From positions 62,001 through 126,000 of the forward strand of contig JAJVHV010000031.1 of the NCBI GenBank assembly GCA_022072445.1: 64,000 nt of DNA, given 5' to 3'. The DNA is from Phycisphaerae bacterium (lineage in GTDB: Bacteria > Planctomycetota > Phycisphaerae > UBA1845 > Fen-1342). The translations under genes were made by a program, and so were the position numbers. The notes under the pieces were generated by a model. That model did no database searches. It worked only from the letters and a program-made list of their open reading frames with translations, and had not been told where the DNA came from. This document shows, in pieces, positions 48,356 to 58,200 of the stretch (the first letter of the stretch is position 1; each line of letters starts with the position of its first letter).

Positions 48356-49267
48356 TTACGGCACGATCACCGAGTCGGTACCCGTGCGGGGCGCTTCCTT
48401 GCCAGTCGACGGGCGGTCGCCAAGCAGCGAGCCCTTCAGCGTGTAGGAGCTGTCCTGAACGGTGAAGATGTTGTCGTTGTTGACGCCGACGATCGGCTTG
48501 CGGACGAATTCGACGTGGTCGTCGACAAACAGGACGTTCTGGCCTTCGCCGTTGTGGTTGCGGCTGTTGTACGGACGCCACCGATCGTTGTCGGCCTTGA
48601 GGATTTGGTCGGCGTCGGAGCCGAGGTTGGTCGGCGGCCAAGTGATGCCGCTGGCCTTGTCGGTCCCGGTGCCTTCAAAGAACGGGCCCTTGTCGGAGCT
48701 GAGCGCCGCGCGAACGTCGAGCGACTGATTCGGACGGGCGCGCTTGCCGTACATGAGCTGGTAGCCGTAGCTCATGTTGCCGTAGCCTTTGAAGTCGAAA
48801 CGGTTGATGCCCGGCTGGGCCGCCGTGTCGCCGCCGGAGCCGCCCGTGTTACGCAGATCGTCTTCCTGATCGCCCGAGCTGGGGCAGATGAACTGCTTGG
48901 GCGTCGAGCTGCCCTGAACGATCAGCAGGAAGAGGCTGCGGCTGGGCGAAGTCTTGTCCGAGTTGAAGGTCGCGGTGATGCGCTGGTTGGTGCTGATGCC
49001 CATGTTCCCGACATAGTTCACCTCGCACTTGCCGTCGGCGGTGCTGGCGGTGATCTCCTTGAAGTAATCCATCGGGAACGCTTCGGCGTTGTCGTTGCTG
49101 TAGATGTGCATGCTCTGGCCGATACCGCGCAGGTTGGCCGAGCAGACAGCGCGCTTGGCCAGCTCGCGAGCGCGTGAAAGGCTGGGCAGCAGAATGGCGA
49201 TCAGCAGCGCGATGATCGCCACCACCACGAGCAGCTCAATGAGAGTGAACGCGTTTCTTTTCTTCAC
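48356..49267 (-). CDS. Type II-like pseudopilin
   Basis: 303 residues from a GTG at 49267 with AGGAGG eight bases upstream; an in-frame extension to 49498 is rejected. The prepilin signal is KKRNAFTLIELLVVVAIIALLIAILLPSLSRARE. The variant of the H-X9-DG motif is HNGEGQNVLFVDDH. The remainder is Ser/Thr/Gly-rich with paired cysteines (CSANL, CEV, FICPSS). Paralogous in type to the pseudopilin at 25854. No secretion or pilus machinery genes are nearby. Confidence 0.92.
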   Translation of the reverse strand: MKKRNAFTLIELLVVVAIIALLIAILLPSLSRARELAKRAVCSANLRGIGQSMHIYSNDNAEAFPMDYFKEITASTADGKCEVNYVGNMGISTNQRITATFNSDKTSPSRSLFLLIVQGSSTPKQFICPSSGDQEDDLRNTGGSGGDTAAQPGINRFDFKGYGNMSYGYQLMYGKRARPNQSLDVRAALSSDKGPFFEGTGTDKASGITWPPTNLGSDADQILKADNDRWRPYNSRNHNGEGQNVLFVDDHVEFVRKPIVGVNNDNIFTVQDSSYTLKGSLLGDRPSTGKEAPRTGTDSVIVP

Positions 49268-49790
49268 AATTGTCCTCCTGCGATCGGACATTTCCATGAG
49301 ACTCACTGTCGGTTGCTCCCGAACCACCATCAGGAACGACGCATGATGGCATATCGACGCCGGCACTCGCCGGACGCCCACGGTGAATCGGGTAGCCGCC
49401 GCTCGACAGCCGCTGTGCAGGTCGCTCCGAACGATTTCGAAGCCGACACCCGCCGCCGCCCGCATGGAAAGCCCGGGCGGCGCGCAGACGTATCGCAATG
49501 GCGTCTGACGCCAAGGTTCTACCAGATCGAAGTGGTTACGACAGCGCGCACCGAAAGCGGAGACGATGCTGCGGAACGGGCTGTCGATCGAATGGCGGGC
49601 CGAATGAGATAGAACGACCTACGACGACGATGCGAATGACTTTGAATGAAAGCGAAGAATCAATAACGATTTATGACGCCTCGTCCTGCCGCTCGATCCA
49701 TATGTCAAGGTTCAGCAAACTGCTGCTTCATCTAAATTATTTCGGCTTTGGCGGGCTGTCAATGAAAATCTGCGGAAAACTGTGCGATTA
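49268..49790. other. Long, partly AT-rich upstream region
   Basis: No gene is supported in these 520 bases. The part near 49620-49800 (CGAAGAATCAATAACGATTT, CATCTAAATTATTTCGGC, TCAATGAAAATCTGCGG) is visibly lower in GC than anything else in the window and probably holds promoters for the leftward pseudopilin gene. Confidence 0.55.
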
Positions 49791-50807
49791 TCAACCCGCA
49801 TTATCGACAACCAATCTCTCAATTTCGTTCGGTCGGGTGCGGCCGACGCCCAAGTGACCGGCGGCTGCGAGGTAGGGGACGTTCAATTCGGCCTCGACTC
49901 CTGCAGTTCGGCGAAGGTCCGATATTGCGCTGTGTGCGACGGAATCGACCGCGACCGGATCGAAGCCCACGAGCAACTCGCCGAAATCGCGAAACGCGTT
50001 CGGAACGAGCTCGGCGGCGTGGGCGGCGCGAACGCGGAGCGCGTTGACGATGCATAGTCGCAGTCGCGTCGAGACCGGCTCGGCGCCGATAACCCGTGCC
50101 ACGTAGGGCGAGCAACCGTTGTCGTGGTAGCGGGCGGGCCGGCGGATCGCGGCGAATGCCAGGTTCTTCATGCAGGCGGACATGCCGGCGAGATGGTGTG
50201 CCTTCAGAAAACCGACATTGATGATCGCGTCGGCTTCGAGCACGTAGTTCGCGAGTTCCTCGGTTGCGCCGTCGTCCCCGATGGGGATCGGTGAGCCCCA
50301 GCCGGACAGAACGCGGCGGAATCGCTCGCGGACGGCAGCCGGGCGCGGGCATTCGACCAAGGCGATAGCGCTCGGCGGGTAGTCGGCATGCAGCAACCCG
50401 GCGGTGATGACTTCGGCCATCGCGTCGCTGGTTTTCATCCGGTCCGCGTCGACGGAATTGAATTTGACCACGATACGGCGAGCGTCGCCGAGGATGGCGC
50501 GCCAGGCGTCGGCGGTCTGTGTGGTCTGCGTGAGGCGCTGGATGGAGATGGCGAGCATCTGCGAAAGCACGCTGGTCCGTACGTTTCCGCCGCCGAGGAC
50601 GTTGGCTGAGCGGACGTTGATGGCGGTGGAACGGTTCGGGAAGCGTTGGACCCACCAGGGCTGGTACGCGGTCGGCTCGGGGTCGTCGCCGGCGAGCGTT
50701 GGGGCGACGGAGCCGAGGGACACCGCGGCGGCATAGCCGAGGAGGTCGCGACGAGTGGGGCGGGAGAGGTCGGCGGTCTGAGGAGCGTTGACGCGTTGGG
50801 AGCGCAC
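49791..50807 (-). CDS. DUF362 family protein
   Basis: 338 residues from GTG 50807 with GGAG seven bases upstream. A Tat-like signal (RPTRRDLLGYAAAVSLGSVAPTLA) suggests export. DUF362 motifs: RIVVKFNSVDADRMKTSDA, INVGFLKAHHLAGMSACMKNLAFAAI and GFDPVAVDSVAHSAI. DUF362 domains sometimes accompany ferredoxins but none is fused here; role unknown, and it may be periplasmic. Confidence 0.88.
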   Translation of the reverse strand: MRSQRVNAPQTADLSRPTRRDLLGYAAAVSLGSVAPTLAGDDPEPTAYQPWWVQRFPNRSTAINVRSANVLGGGNVRTSVLSQMLAISIQRLTQTTQTADAWRAILGDARRIVVKFNSVDADRMKTSDAMAEVITAGLLHADYPPSAIALVECPRPAAVRERFRRVLSGWGSPIPIGDDGATEELANYVLEADAIINVGFLKAHHLAGMSACMKNLAFAAIRRPARYHDNGCSPYVARVIGAEPVSTRLRLCIVNALRVRAAHAAELVPNAFRDFGELLVGFDPVAVDSVAHSAISDLRRTAGVEAELNVPYLAAAGHLGVGRTRPNEIERLVVDNAG

Positions 50808-50894
50808 TTCTATTCTCCGGGCCGCACGATCGGCGCGAGCCCGGTAACGTTATCGGCTGGCCGCCGAGGAGATGTTGAAGCGCGCACGAGGCTC

Positions 50895-52370
50895 ATGGTC
50901 GGGACTACGCACAACTACGAGGGACTGCGGGCGATCGCGGAGCGGCACGGGCAGGGGCACCTTTTTCAATTCTGGCCGCAGCTTGACGAAGTGCAGCGAG
51001 CCGAGCTGCTGGCGGACGTGGCCGAGATCGACTTTGAGCTGTGCGCGTCGCTGTTGGACGAATTCGTGCGGCGTAAGCCGGTGATTCCGCTGCCGGAGAG
51101 GATCGAGGCGGCGGCGATCTTGCCGCGTCGCGGGGAGGGGCCGCGGGATGGCGAGTACGACGCAGCGCGGCGGGTGGGGGAGGAGGCGATTCGCGGCGGG
51201 CGTGTGGCGGCGTTTACGGTGGCAGGGGGGCAGGGGACGCGACTGGGATTCGAGGGTCCCAAGGGCGCGTTTCGAATCAGCCCGATTCGCGGTGCGCCGC
51301 TGTTTCAGCTATTCGCGGAGGGGCTACGGCGCGTGGGGCTGCGCTGGGGAGTGACACCGGCGTGGTACATCATGACCAGTCCGCAGAATCATGCTGAGAC
51401 GCGGGCGTTTTTCGACGCGCACGCGTTTTTCGGGCTGCGGCCGGCCGATGTGATCTTCTTTCAGCAGGGGCAGATGCCGGCGTTCAGGCCGGACGGGCGG
51501 ATGCTGCTTTCGGAGCGGCACCGCGTGGCGCTCTCGCCGAACGGGCATGGCGGCAGCCTGCGGGCGCTGGCGACGAGCGGGGCGCTGGCGGACATGCGGC
51601 GGCGCGGGGTGGAGCAGATCAGTTATTTTCAGGTTGATAATCCGCTGGTCGCGGTGATCGATCCGCTGTTCATCGGGCTACACGTGCGGCGTGGCTCGGA
51701 GATGAGCAGCAAGGCGGTTCGGAAGGCGGACGACCTGGAGCGGGTGGGGAACTTCTGCCTGGCGGACGGCAAGCTGAGCGTGATCGAGTACAGCGACTTG
51801 CCGGACGAGCTGGCGCGGCAGCGGAACGCGGATGGGACGCGCCGATTTGATGCGGGGAGTATCGCGATTCACATCCTCGAGCGGGGCTTCGCCGAACGTG
51901 TGACGGAGGGCCGCCTGGGCGGGCAGTTGCCGTGGCATCGGGCGGATAAGAAGGTCTCGACCGTGGATGAGCACGGGCGGCCGGTGCAGCCGGCGGCGCC
52001 GAACGGCGTGAAGCTGGAGATGTTCGTGTTCGACGCGATTCCGTTGGCGCGGAGTGCGATGGTGATGTACACGGATCGCGGAGAGGAATTCAGCCCGGTC
52101 AAGAATGCCGAGGGTGTCGATTCGGTGCACACGGCGCGGCGCGACATGATCCGTCGGGCGGCGGCGTGGCTGGAGCGCTGCGGTGCGCGGATTCCGCGGG
52201 CGGCGGACGGCGAGCCGGCGGCCGTGCTCGAGATTTCGCCGACGTTCGCGATGGATGCCGATGACCTGGCGCGGCAACTGCCGGAGCCGCCGACGATCGC
52301 GACGGGTGCACACGTGCTGATCGACGAGGGAAGGGAGTGGCCGTGCGCCGATCCAGCGGCGTCGATCTGA
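50895..52370 (+). CDS. UDP-sugar pyrophosphorylase (UTP:hexose-1-phosphate uridylyltransferase)
   Basis: 491 residues from the ATG at 50895 (weak GAGG upstream; in-frame sequence before it is non-homologous). The nucleotide-sugar signature VAGGQGTRLGFEGPKGAF and sugar/nucleotide-site strands QISYFQVDNPLVAVIDP, NGVKLEMFVFDAIPLA and EEFSPVKNAEGVDS are typical of the eukaryote-like UAP1/AGX UDP-N-acetylglucosamine pyrophosphorylase family (UDPGP). It should make UDP-GlcNAc or a related UDP-sugar for envelope glycans. The gene overlaps the next one by about 28 bases, indicating co-transcription. Confidence 0.93.
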   Translation: MVGTTHNYEGLRAIAERHGQGHLFQFWPQLDEVQRAELLADVAEIDFELCASLLDEFVRRKPVIPLPERIEAAAILPRRGEGPRDGEYDAARRVGEEAIRGGRVAAFTVAGGQGTRLGFEGPKGAFRISPIRGAPLFQLFAEGLRRVGLRWGVTPAWYIMTSPQNHAETRAFFDAHAFFGLRPADVIFFQQGQMPAFRPDGRMLLSERHRVALSPNGHGGSLRALATSGALADMRRRGVEQISYFQVDNPLVAVIDPLFIGLHVRRGSEMSSKAVRKADDLERVGNFCLADGKLSVIEYSDLPDELARQRNADGTRRFDAGSIAIHILERGFAERVTEGRLGGQLPWHRADKKVSTVDEHGRPVQPAAPNGVKLEMFVFDAIPLARSAMVMYTDRGEEFSPVKNAEGVDSVHTARRDMIRRAAAWLERCGARIPRAADGEPAAVLEISPTFAMDADDLARQLPEPPTIATGAHVLIDEGREWPCADPAASI

Positions 52371-54019
52371 TCGTCACGGCGGACGCGTGCCACACGATGA
52401 CGGATGGCGGGCGCGGTGCGCAGGGCGTGGCGATCCGGGGCGGGACGATTGTGGCGATGGGCACGCGGCGCGGCTTGTCGCGATTGCGCGGGCGCGGCAC
52501 ACGTGTGATCGACCTGAGCGGCGGGGCCATTACGCCGGGGCTCGTGGATTCACACACGCATTTTTTCTACTGGGCGTTGTCGCGGGCGCTGGTGATCGAC
52601 GTGAGCGCGGCGGCGTCGCGGGCGGACGCGCTGGAGCTGCTGCGGCGGGGGGCGCGGAGGCGGCGCGTGGGGGCGTGGGTTTGCGGGCGCGGGTTTGATC
52701 AGAATCGGTGGGGAGGCGGATTTCCGAGTGCCGCCGACCTGGACGCGGTGCTGGCGGATGTGCCGGCGATGATTCGCAGCCGCGACGGGCACAGCGCTTG
52801 GTTGAACAGCGCGGGCATGCGGCGCGCGGGCGTCGCGGCCGGGACGCCCGATCCGAAAGGGGGGCGTTATCTGCGTGACGCTCACGGGAGGCCGACGGGG
52901 ATCGCGCAGGAGACGGCGGTCGACCTGTTGCCGAACCCGCTGGCGGAGCTGGCGGCGGCGCGGGACGCGCGGTCGCTGGGCGTGATCGACCGCGCGCTGG
53001 AGGCGGCGTATGCGGAGGCGTGGCGGCACGGCATTGTCGGCGTGCACAGCATGGACGATGCCGCGTCGTTGTGGCACCTGAAACGGCAGCGCGCGGCGGG
53101 CGCGCTCGGTGTGCGGGCTGTTCATGCGATCCCGCTGGCGAATCTGGGGCACGCCCGGGCGCTGGGACTTCGTTCGGGAGTGGGCGACGACTGGCTGCGA
53201 ATCGGGGGGGTGAAGATATTTTCGGATGGCGCGTTGGGGTCGCAGACGGCGTATATGTTCGAGCCCTACCCGGAGCGGGGCGACTGCGGCGTGGCGAACA
53301 TCGCGGGTGCTGAGTTGCGCGAAGCGGTTGCCGGAGCGGCGCGCGACGGCTGGGTGTCGTGGGTGCATGCGATCGGGGATCGGGCGGTGAGCGAGACGGT
53401 GGCGGCGCTGGCGGCGGCGCAGCCGTTGCCGCGCGCGGCGCGGCGCCGCGCGCGGGGCGCGACGCGCGGGGCGGATGATTCCGCGCGCGGGGCGGATGAT
53501 TCCGCGTGGATGCCGCCGCGGGTCGAGCACGCGCAGTGTGCGCGGGCGGCGGACGTGCGGCGGATGGCACGCGCCGGCATCGTGGCGTCGATGCAGCCGT
53601 GTCACATCCTGGGCGACATCGCCACAGCGGACCGGCACTGGCCGGTGGCGCGGCGTGACGCGTACCCGTTTCGGCGGATGCTGCGGGCGGGTGTGACGCT
53701 GGCGATGGGCTCGGACGTGCCGATCGAGTCGATCGACCCGCGGCGGAGCCTGTTTGGCGGCGTCGCGCGAACCGACGAGGCGGGGGAGCCGAAGGGCGGG
53801 TGGTTTCCGAAAGAGCGGCTGAGCGTGATGGAGGTGCTGGAGGGATTCACCGCGGGGGCGGCGCGCTCGGTGGGGGCGTGGCCGCGGTTCGGCGTTATCT
53901 CGCCGGGCGCGGCGGCGGACCTGACGCTGTGGGAGCGCGATCCGGCGTCGGTGGCGACCGAGGAGCTGCTGACGGTGGGCATCGCCGGTTGTGTGATCGA
54001 TGGCGAAGTCCGATTGTAA
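52343..54019 (+). CDS. Amidohydrolase, YtcJ-like
   Basis: 558 residues from GTG 52343 (GGGAG five bases upstream; a GTG six bases earlier is possible). A metal-dependent hydrolase of the amidohydrolase-3 family: VDSHTHFFYWAL (HxH metal site), IRSRDGHSAWLNS, GVHSMDDAASLW, IFSDGALGSQTAYM, VHAIGDRAVSE, VEHAQCARA and GSDVPIESIDP. Substrate unknown; relatives include formamidases and exoenzymes. Oddity: residues about 374-388 contain an exact duplication of GADDSAR, encoded by tandem 21-base repeats at 53464-53507. Confidence 0.9.
   Translation: MRRSSGVDLIVTADACHTMTDGGRGAQGVAIRGGTIVAMGTRRGLSRLRGRGTRVIDLSGGAITPGLVDSHTHFFYWALSRALVIDVSAAASRADALELLRRGARRRRVGAWVCGRGFDQNRWGGGFPSAADLDAVLADVPAMIRSRDGHSAWLNSAGMRRAGVAAGTPDPKGGRYLRDAHGRPTGIAQETAVDLLPNPLAELAAARDARSLGVIDRALEAAYAEAWRHGIVGVHSMDDAASLWHLKRQRAAGALGVRAVHAIPLANLGHARALGLRSGVGDDWLRIGGVKIFSDGALGSQTAYMFEPYPERGDCGVANIAGAELREAVAGAARDGWVSWVHAIGDRAVSETVAALAAAQPLPRAARRRARGATRGADDSARGADDSAWMPPRVEHAQCARAADVRRMARAGIVASMQPCHILGDIATADRHWPVARRDAYPFRRMLRAGVTLAMGSDVPIESIDPRRSLFGGVARTDEAGEPKGGWFPKERLSVMEVLEGFTAGAARSVGAWPRFGVISPGAAADLTLWERDPASVATEELLTVGIAGCVIDGEVRL
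53464..53507 (+). repeat. In-frame tandem 21-base repeat in the amidohydrolase gene
   Basis: Two adjacent copies of a 21-base unit beginning GCGCGGGGCGGATGATTCCG, at 53464 and 53485, each adding seven residues. The unit length preserves the frame, consistent with slippage-type expansion in a loop. Confidence 0.8.
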
Positions 54020-54366
54020 GGGTGCTGGTCGCGACGGCAGTGAGTGATTACCGCTGCGGCAATCGCCGCCGAACCACGACAGAATCCAGCGGCACATGTT
54101 GATCACCTCGGGCTGGATCGTCTCGCCGCCGTCGAGCTGATAGAAGTCGGTCCCGTGCCGCACGTTCACGGCGGCGTGGGTGGGTAGCGTGGGCCTCTGG
54201 CCCGCGAACGGCGTCCCCGCCCGCGAGCCGCATTTCCGGCAGGCCGTTGACGTATGGCTTGAAGTGCGCGAAGCGTCACCTGACGCGAGGATGGCTGAAT
54301 TCGTGCACAGTCGCGACAATCGCTGTCGGTTCGGCCAGGCCGACCTGTCCGATAGGAGAATCTTCC
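54020..54366. other. Intergenic region with a possible broken coding remnant
   Basis: On the minus strand, about 54053-54190 encodes VNVRHGTDFYQLDGGETIQP and VINMCRWILSWFGGDC, which looks protein-like, while the adjoining 54191-54250 reads HFKPYVNGLPEMRLAGGD in another frame. No start or complete frame is found, so this is probably the frameshifted rest of an unrecognised gene. Confidence 0.5.
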
Positions 54367-55041
54367 ATGCCCTCGTTGCTTTGCAGACGAGTGATCCGAC
54401 AACTCGATGACCTCGTGGTTTTCATGGGTCTGCGCGAGGAATTGTTCTTCCGGCAGTTGATCGACCGGTGGAGTGGCCTGCCGGTGCCCGCTGGGACCGT
54501 GGAACCGCCGGCATCCTTCGATGCGTACGAACAATTGGTGCTCCAGTCCGCCCTTCTGTTGGGCGTATCGTACGCGGAGGCGTATTTCGCCGACGCCCTT
54601 CGTGAGGTGCTACGGCGGCAGCCGAGAATACTCGCTTCGCGACAGAAGCACGTGAGTTGGGAGTGCGTTGTGAAATCGGAGGACCTTTCGTCGCTCGTCG
54701 ACGGACTGATCGAAAAGGAGCTCTTGGAGTTCACGCACTCGGCAATCGAGGGCATGCTTGATTATTTGGCTGACCAGCTCAAGATCGGCGTACTCTCAGG
54801 AGATGATCGGGCCGTGGCCAAGGAGGGGAGCATCGTTCGGAATCTGATTACGCACAACGGGAGCTTGGCGAACAACGAACTCGCGAACATGAATGATGCG
54901 TTCAACGCCGGTGCCGTCATTCGGCTCTCGGCTGGGCTCGTCCATCGTTACGGATTGGCGGGGCGCTCACTTATCCGACGGGTAGATGAGCAGCTTGTTG
55001 AGAAATACAACATCGCTGCGGATAGCCCCGATCCCCCGTGA
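54367..55041 (+). CDS. HEPN-like domain protein
   Basis: 224 residues from the ATG at 54367, chosen because AGGAG lies eight bases upstream; a longer frame from 54247 has no ribosome site. Mostly helical. RNLITH at residues 158-163 with the following NGSLANNELANM resembles the Rx4-6H motif of HEPN ribonuclease domains found in abortive-infection and toxin systems. No partner nucleotidyltransferase or antitoxin was recognised beside it; the neighbours are an amidohydrolase and a large secreted protein. Base composition looks more balanced than that of surrounding genes, hinting at transfer. The functional call is tentative. Confidence 0.65.
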   Translation: MPSLLCRRVIRQLDDLVVFMGLREELFFRQLIDRWSGLPVPAGTVEPPASFDAYEQLVLQSALLLGVSYAEAYFADALREVLRRQPRILASRQKHVSWECVVKSEDLSSLVDGLIEKELLEFTHSAIEGMLDYLADQLKIGVLSGDDRAVAKEGSIVRNLITHNGSLANNELANMNDAFNAGAVIRLSAGLVHRYGLAGRSLIRRVDEQLVEKYNIAADSPDPP

Positions 55042-55212
55042 ATCGTCTCGCGTTCGTGCCGCGGATGGCGTAGAGCCCTACTCGCACGATGCCGCACCAC
55101 ACGCCGGCCAGTCAATCACCGTATCGAGCAAGTAGCGGGCAGGTCGCGCTGCGCTTGACTCACCTCACGTTGGATCGCCCCAGTCTGCAATGGCTCAATC
55201 CAAACTCCAACG

Positions 55213-58200
55213 TCAGCGCAGCGTAACGTCGAAGTGCGACTGGGGTTCGAACAGCCGCAGGCGCTGCTTCCAGGCCGGCGACCAGAATTCGAACATCACG
55301 CCGAGCTGCTCGAAACGCGTCAGGTCGAGGCCGGCGTCCTTGGTCTGCGGGATGGCGATCTCCAGGTGCAGTTCGTCGTCGACGCGCGACCAGCGCGCCG
55401 CACAATCGTGCGGGCTGGGCAGGATGTTGTCGCGCCAGATCGGCTTCATGCGAATGACCGTGTCGTTGTGCCGCGGTGCGATGTGCACGCTGCCGTCCGG
55501 CTGCGGCTCGAAGCGCAACTCGATGTTGTCGCCGCCGACCGTGAAGCCGTCGTTGTTGGCGTCGAGCTCCATGTAAATCTGCGGCGGGATGGGTTCGCCG
55601 ACGCCGTTCTGGGCCTGCACTTTCTGCGTGAGGCCGATGAAGAGCGCCTTTTCGTTCCAGGCGAGGCGCAGCTCGCCATTGATGTCGGCGTCGCGCATTG
55701 ATCTACAGAAGCCTTTCGGGCCGCCGCGTTGGATGACAAGCGAGCCGGTGCCGACCGCCTGAGCGACGCGGGGCTGATCGGCGGCGAACGCGGGCCACTC
55801 GGCGGGGCCGAGGCGGCCGTCGACGACGACGTTGGCCCGGTAGACGGACGGGTCGGTCGGATAGAGCGGGTAGCGGTCGTCGCCGTCGGGCGTGCCGTCG
55901 CCGTCGGAGTCGGGCTTGCGCGGATCGGGCTCGAAGACGGGTTCGATCTGGCGCATGTCGAAGGCTCCGGCGTAGCGCGCCAGGCCCTGCGTGCTCATCA
56001 GTTCTTCGAGATCGTCCAATCCGTCGCCGTCGGTGTCGCGCTTGGCCAGATCGCTGCCGAAGCGCTTTTCATCGAGCGGGCAGAGCGGATCGTCGTCGGG
56101 CAATCCGTCGCCGTCCGCGTCGTCGACCACGTGCAGGCGGCCGTACTTGAGCGTCCAGTAGGCCGCGTCGCTGAACTCGCGGAGCATGGCGGCCATGCCG
56201 TCGTAATGCGCCGCGTAGTCGGTGGGCAGGTAGTTCCAGTGAAAATGATTGAAGTGGAACGCCTGGCCGCTGTACTCGTAGTTGATGCCCATCTGGTGGC
56301 CGTATTCGTGCACGAAGAGCCAGCACGTGTCGCCGCCGGCATTGATGGTGGTGATACCGCTGCCGTCATGCACCGAGCCCCAGGTGTTACCGCCGCTGCC
56401 GCTCAGAAGCCACTTCTTCTGATGCTCGTCCCAATGCCGATAGCCGTAGATGGCGACGAGGCCGGCGGTGTCGGCGTGCTTGACGCCGTGCCGCGCGAGG
56501 ATCTCATCGATGCGGCGATGGTCGGCGTTATTCCAGTAACCCCAGTTGGGCACCGGCGCCTGTTCGAAGCGTTCGTCGTCGAGGACGTAGGTGAATCGCA
56601 GATTGAAACGGGCGCGGGAATTGATCCAGTAGAAGCGGCGGGCCAGCTCGAGCCGCTGCTTGACGCCCTCGATCTCCTCGGGCGACATCGGGCCGGGGTC
56701 GGGTGGCTCGGGTTTCAAGGCCGGGCTATCCGGCTTTGTCAGCAGATTGGTGAAGAGCAGGACGAGCACCTCGGCGTCGGTATATTGCGTTTTGGCGGGT
56801 GGCGGGGCGGTGGAGAAAACGAACGTCTCGGACCAGAGCGGCAGCGGATAGGCTTCGTTCGACACCAGGAAGCGCCAGGCGTAGCGCGTGCCGGGCTGCA
56901 AACCGGTCAGCTCGATGCGATGGTTGGCGCCGGGCTCGGTCTTTTGCTTGGGTTGCCACTGATCGTCCAGCGCAGCGGCCGAGAAGGTTTCACGGCCCTT
57001 CACGGGGGGCTGCTCGGGATACTCGTACCAGCCGAGGTAATGCAGGCCGTCGGGGCGCCACGGTCCGCCCGGCGGCGGCTGATCGTCCTTCGCGACCATC
57101 GGCAGGGCGGCACACTCGACCTCGGTAAAGGTTGGCTCCGGCGTGGTGTACTCGATGACGACGCGCGTCGGTTCGCAGACCGGAGTGCGGATGAGCTTGG
57201 GCCATTCGAGCGGGTTGATCTCGCCCGCCGGCAGCTCGAAGTACTTGCGCGGAACGCGGAGCACCTGTCTCTTGTCGGCGTCGGCCACGAGCACGTGTCC
57301 GTCGGGCGTCAGGGCGACGGCCCGCGGGTGCGTCAGAAATCGATAAGGGAAGAACTTCACGCCGACGCGCGGCATCTCGCTTACGTTCGGGCTGACGCGA
57401 ATGAAATCGTGGTCGGTGAGCGGAAAGTCGCCCTCGGCGTAGAAAATCTGTCCGCTGCGCGGATCGACGCAGACGTCGGCGGCCTTGAAGTCGACGAAGC
57501 CGTCGCTGCCGATGGCGAACTGCTCGAACTCGGCCGTTTTCGCGGCGAAGTCCAGTTGCCAGACGGTGAACTTGCCGGAACGCTCGTTGCGCTCCGGGTT
57601 GATCACCGGGCCGTCATAGTCGGCGACGATCAGGCGGCCATTGGGCAGGAAAGCGCCGCGAACGGGGCGGTAAAGATGATCGGTCACCCGCTCTTCAATC
57701 CGTTTGTGCTGCGCCTCGCTGTCGTAGGCACGGTCCCAGGTGTACTCGGAAAACGCGAACTGAAATCGGCCGGCGGTGTCGAACACCTGCACACGGCTGT
57801 TGAGCGTGTCGAAGACCAGGACGTGCTTGCCGTCGGGCGAGAAGAGCACGCCGCAGGGGCCGTTCAGCTCGCCGTCGCCAGCGCCTGAACGCCCGATGGT
57901 CTGCATCGGCTCGCCGCTCTTTTCGAAGAGGATGACGGAGGACGTGCGACCCGCGGTGGCGACGGCGAATCGGCCATCGGCGGCGACGTCGACGGCGGTG
58001 ACGCCCGCGAGAGCGATGACTCCCTCAAATGGTTTGAGGTGGCGGTCCAGTTTCACCAGGCGCCCGGCCTCGGCGTCGACCACGAGGACTGTCCCGTCGA
58101 GCGGGGAGACGGCGACGTCGAGTGGCGACGCAACCGAGTAGGGCTCGTGGCCCCACGCGTCGATTCGAAGCGGGTCAGTCGCCTGCGGCACGGCGGGGCG

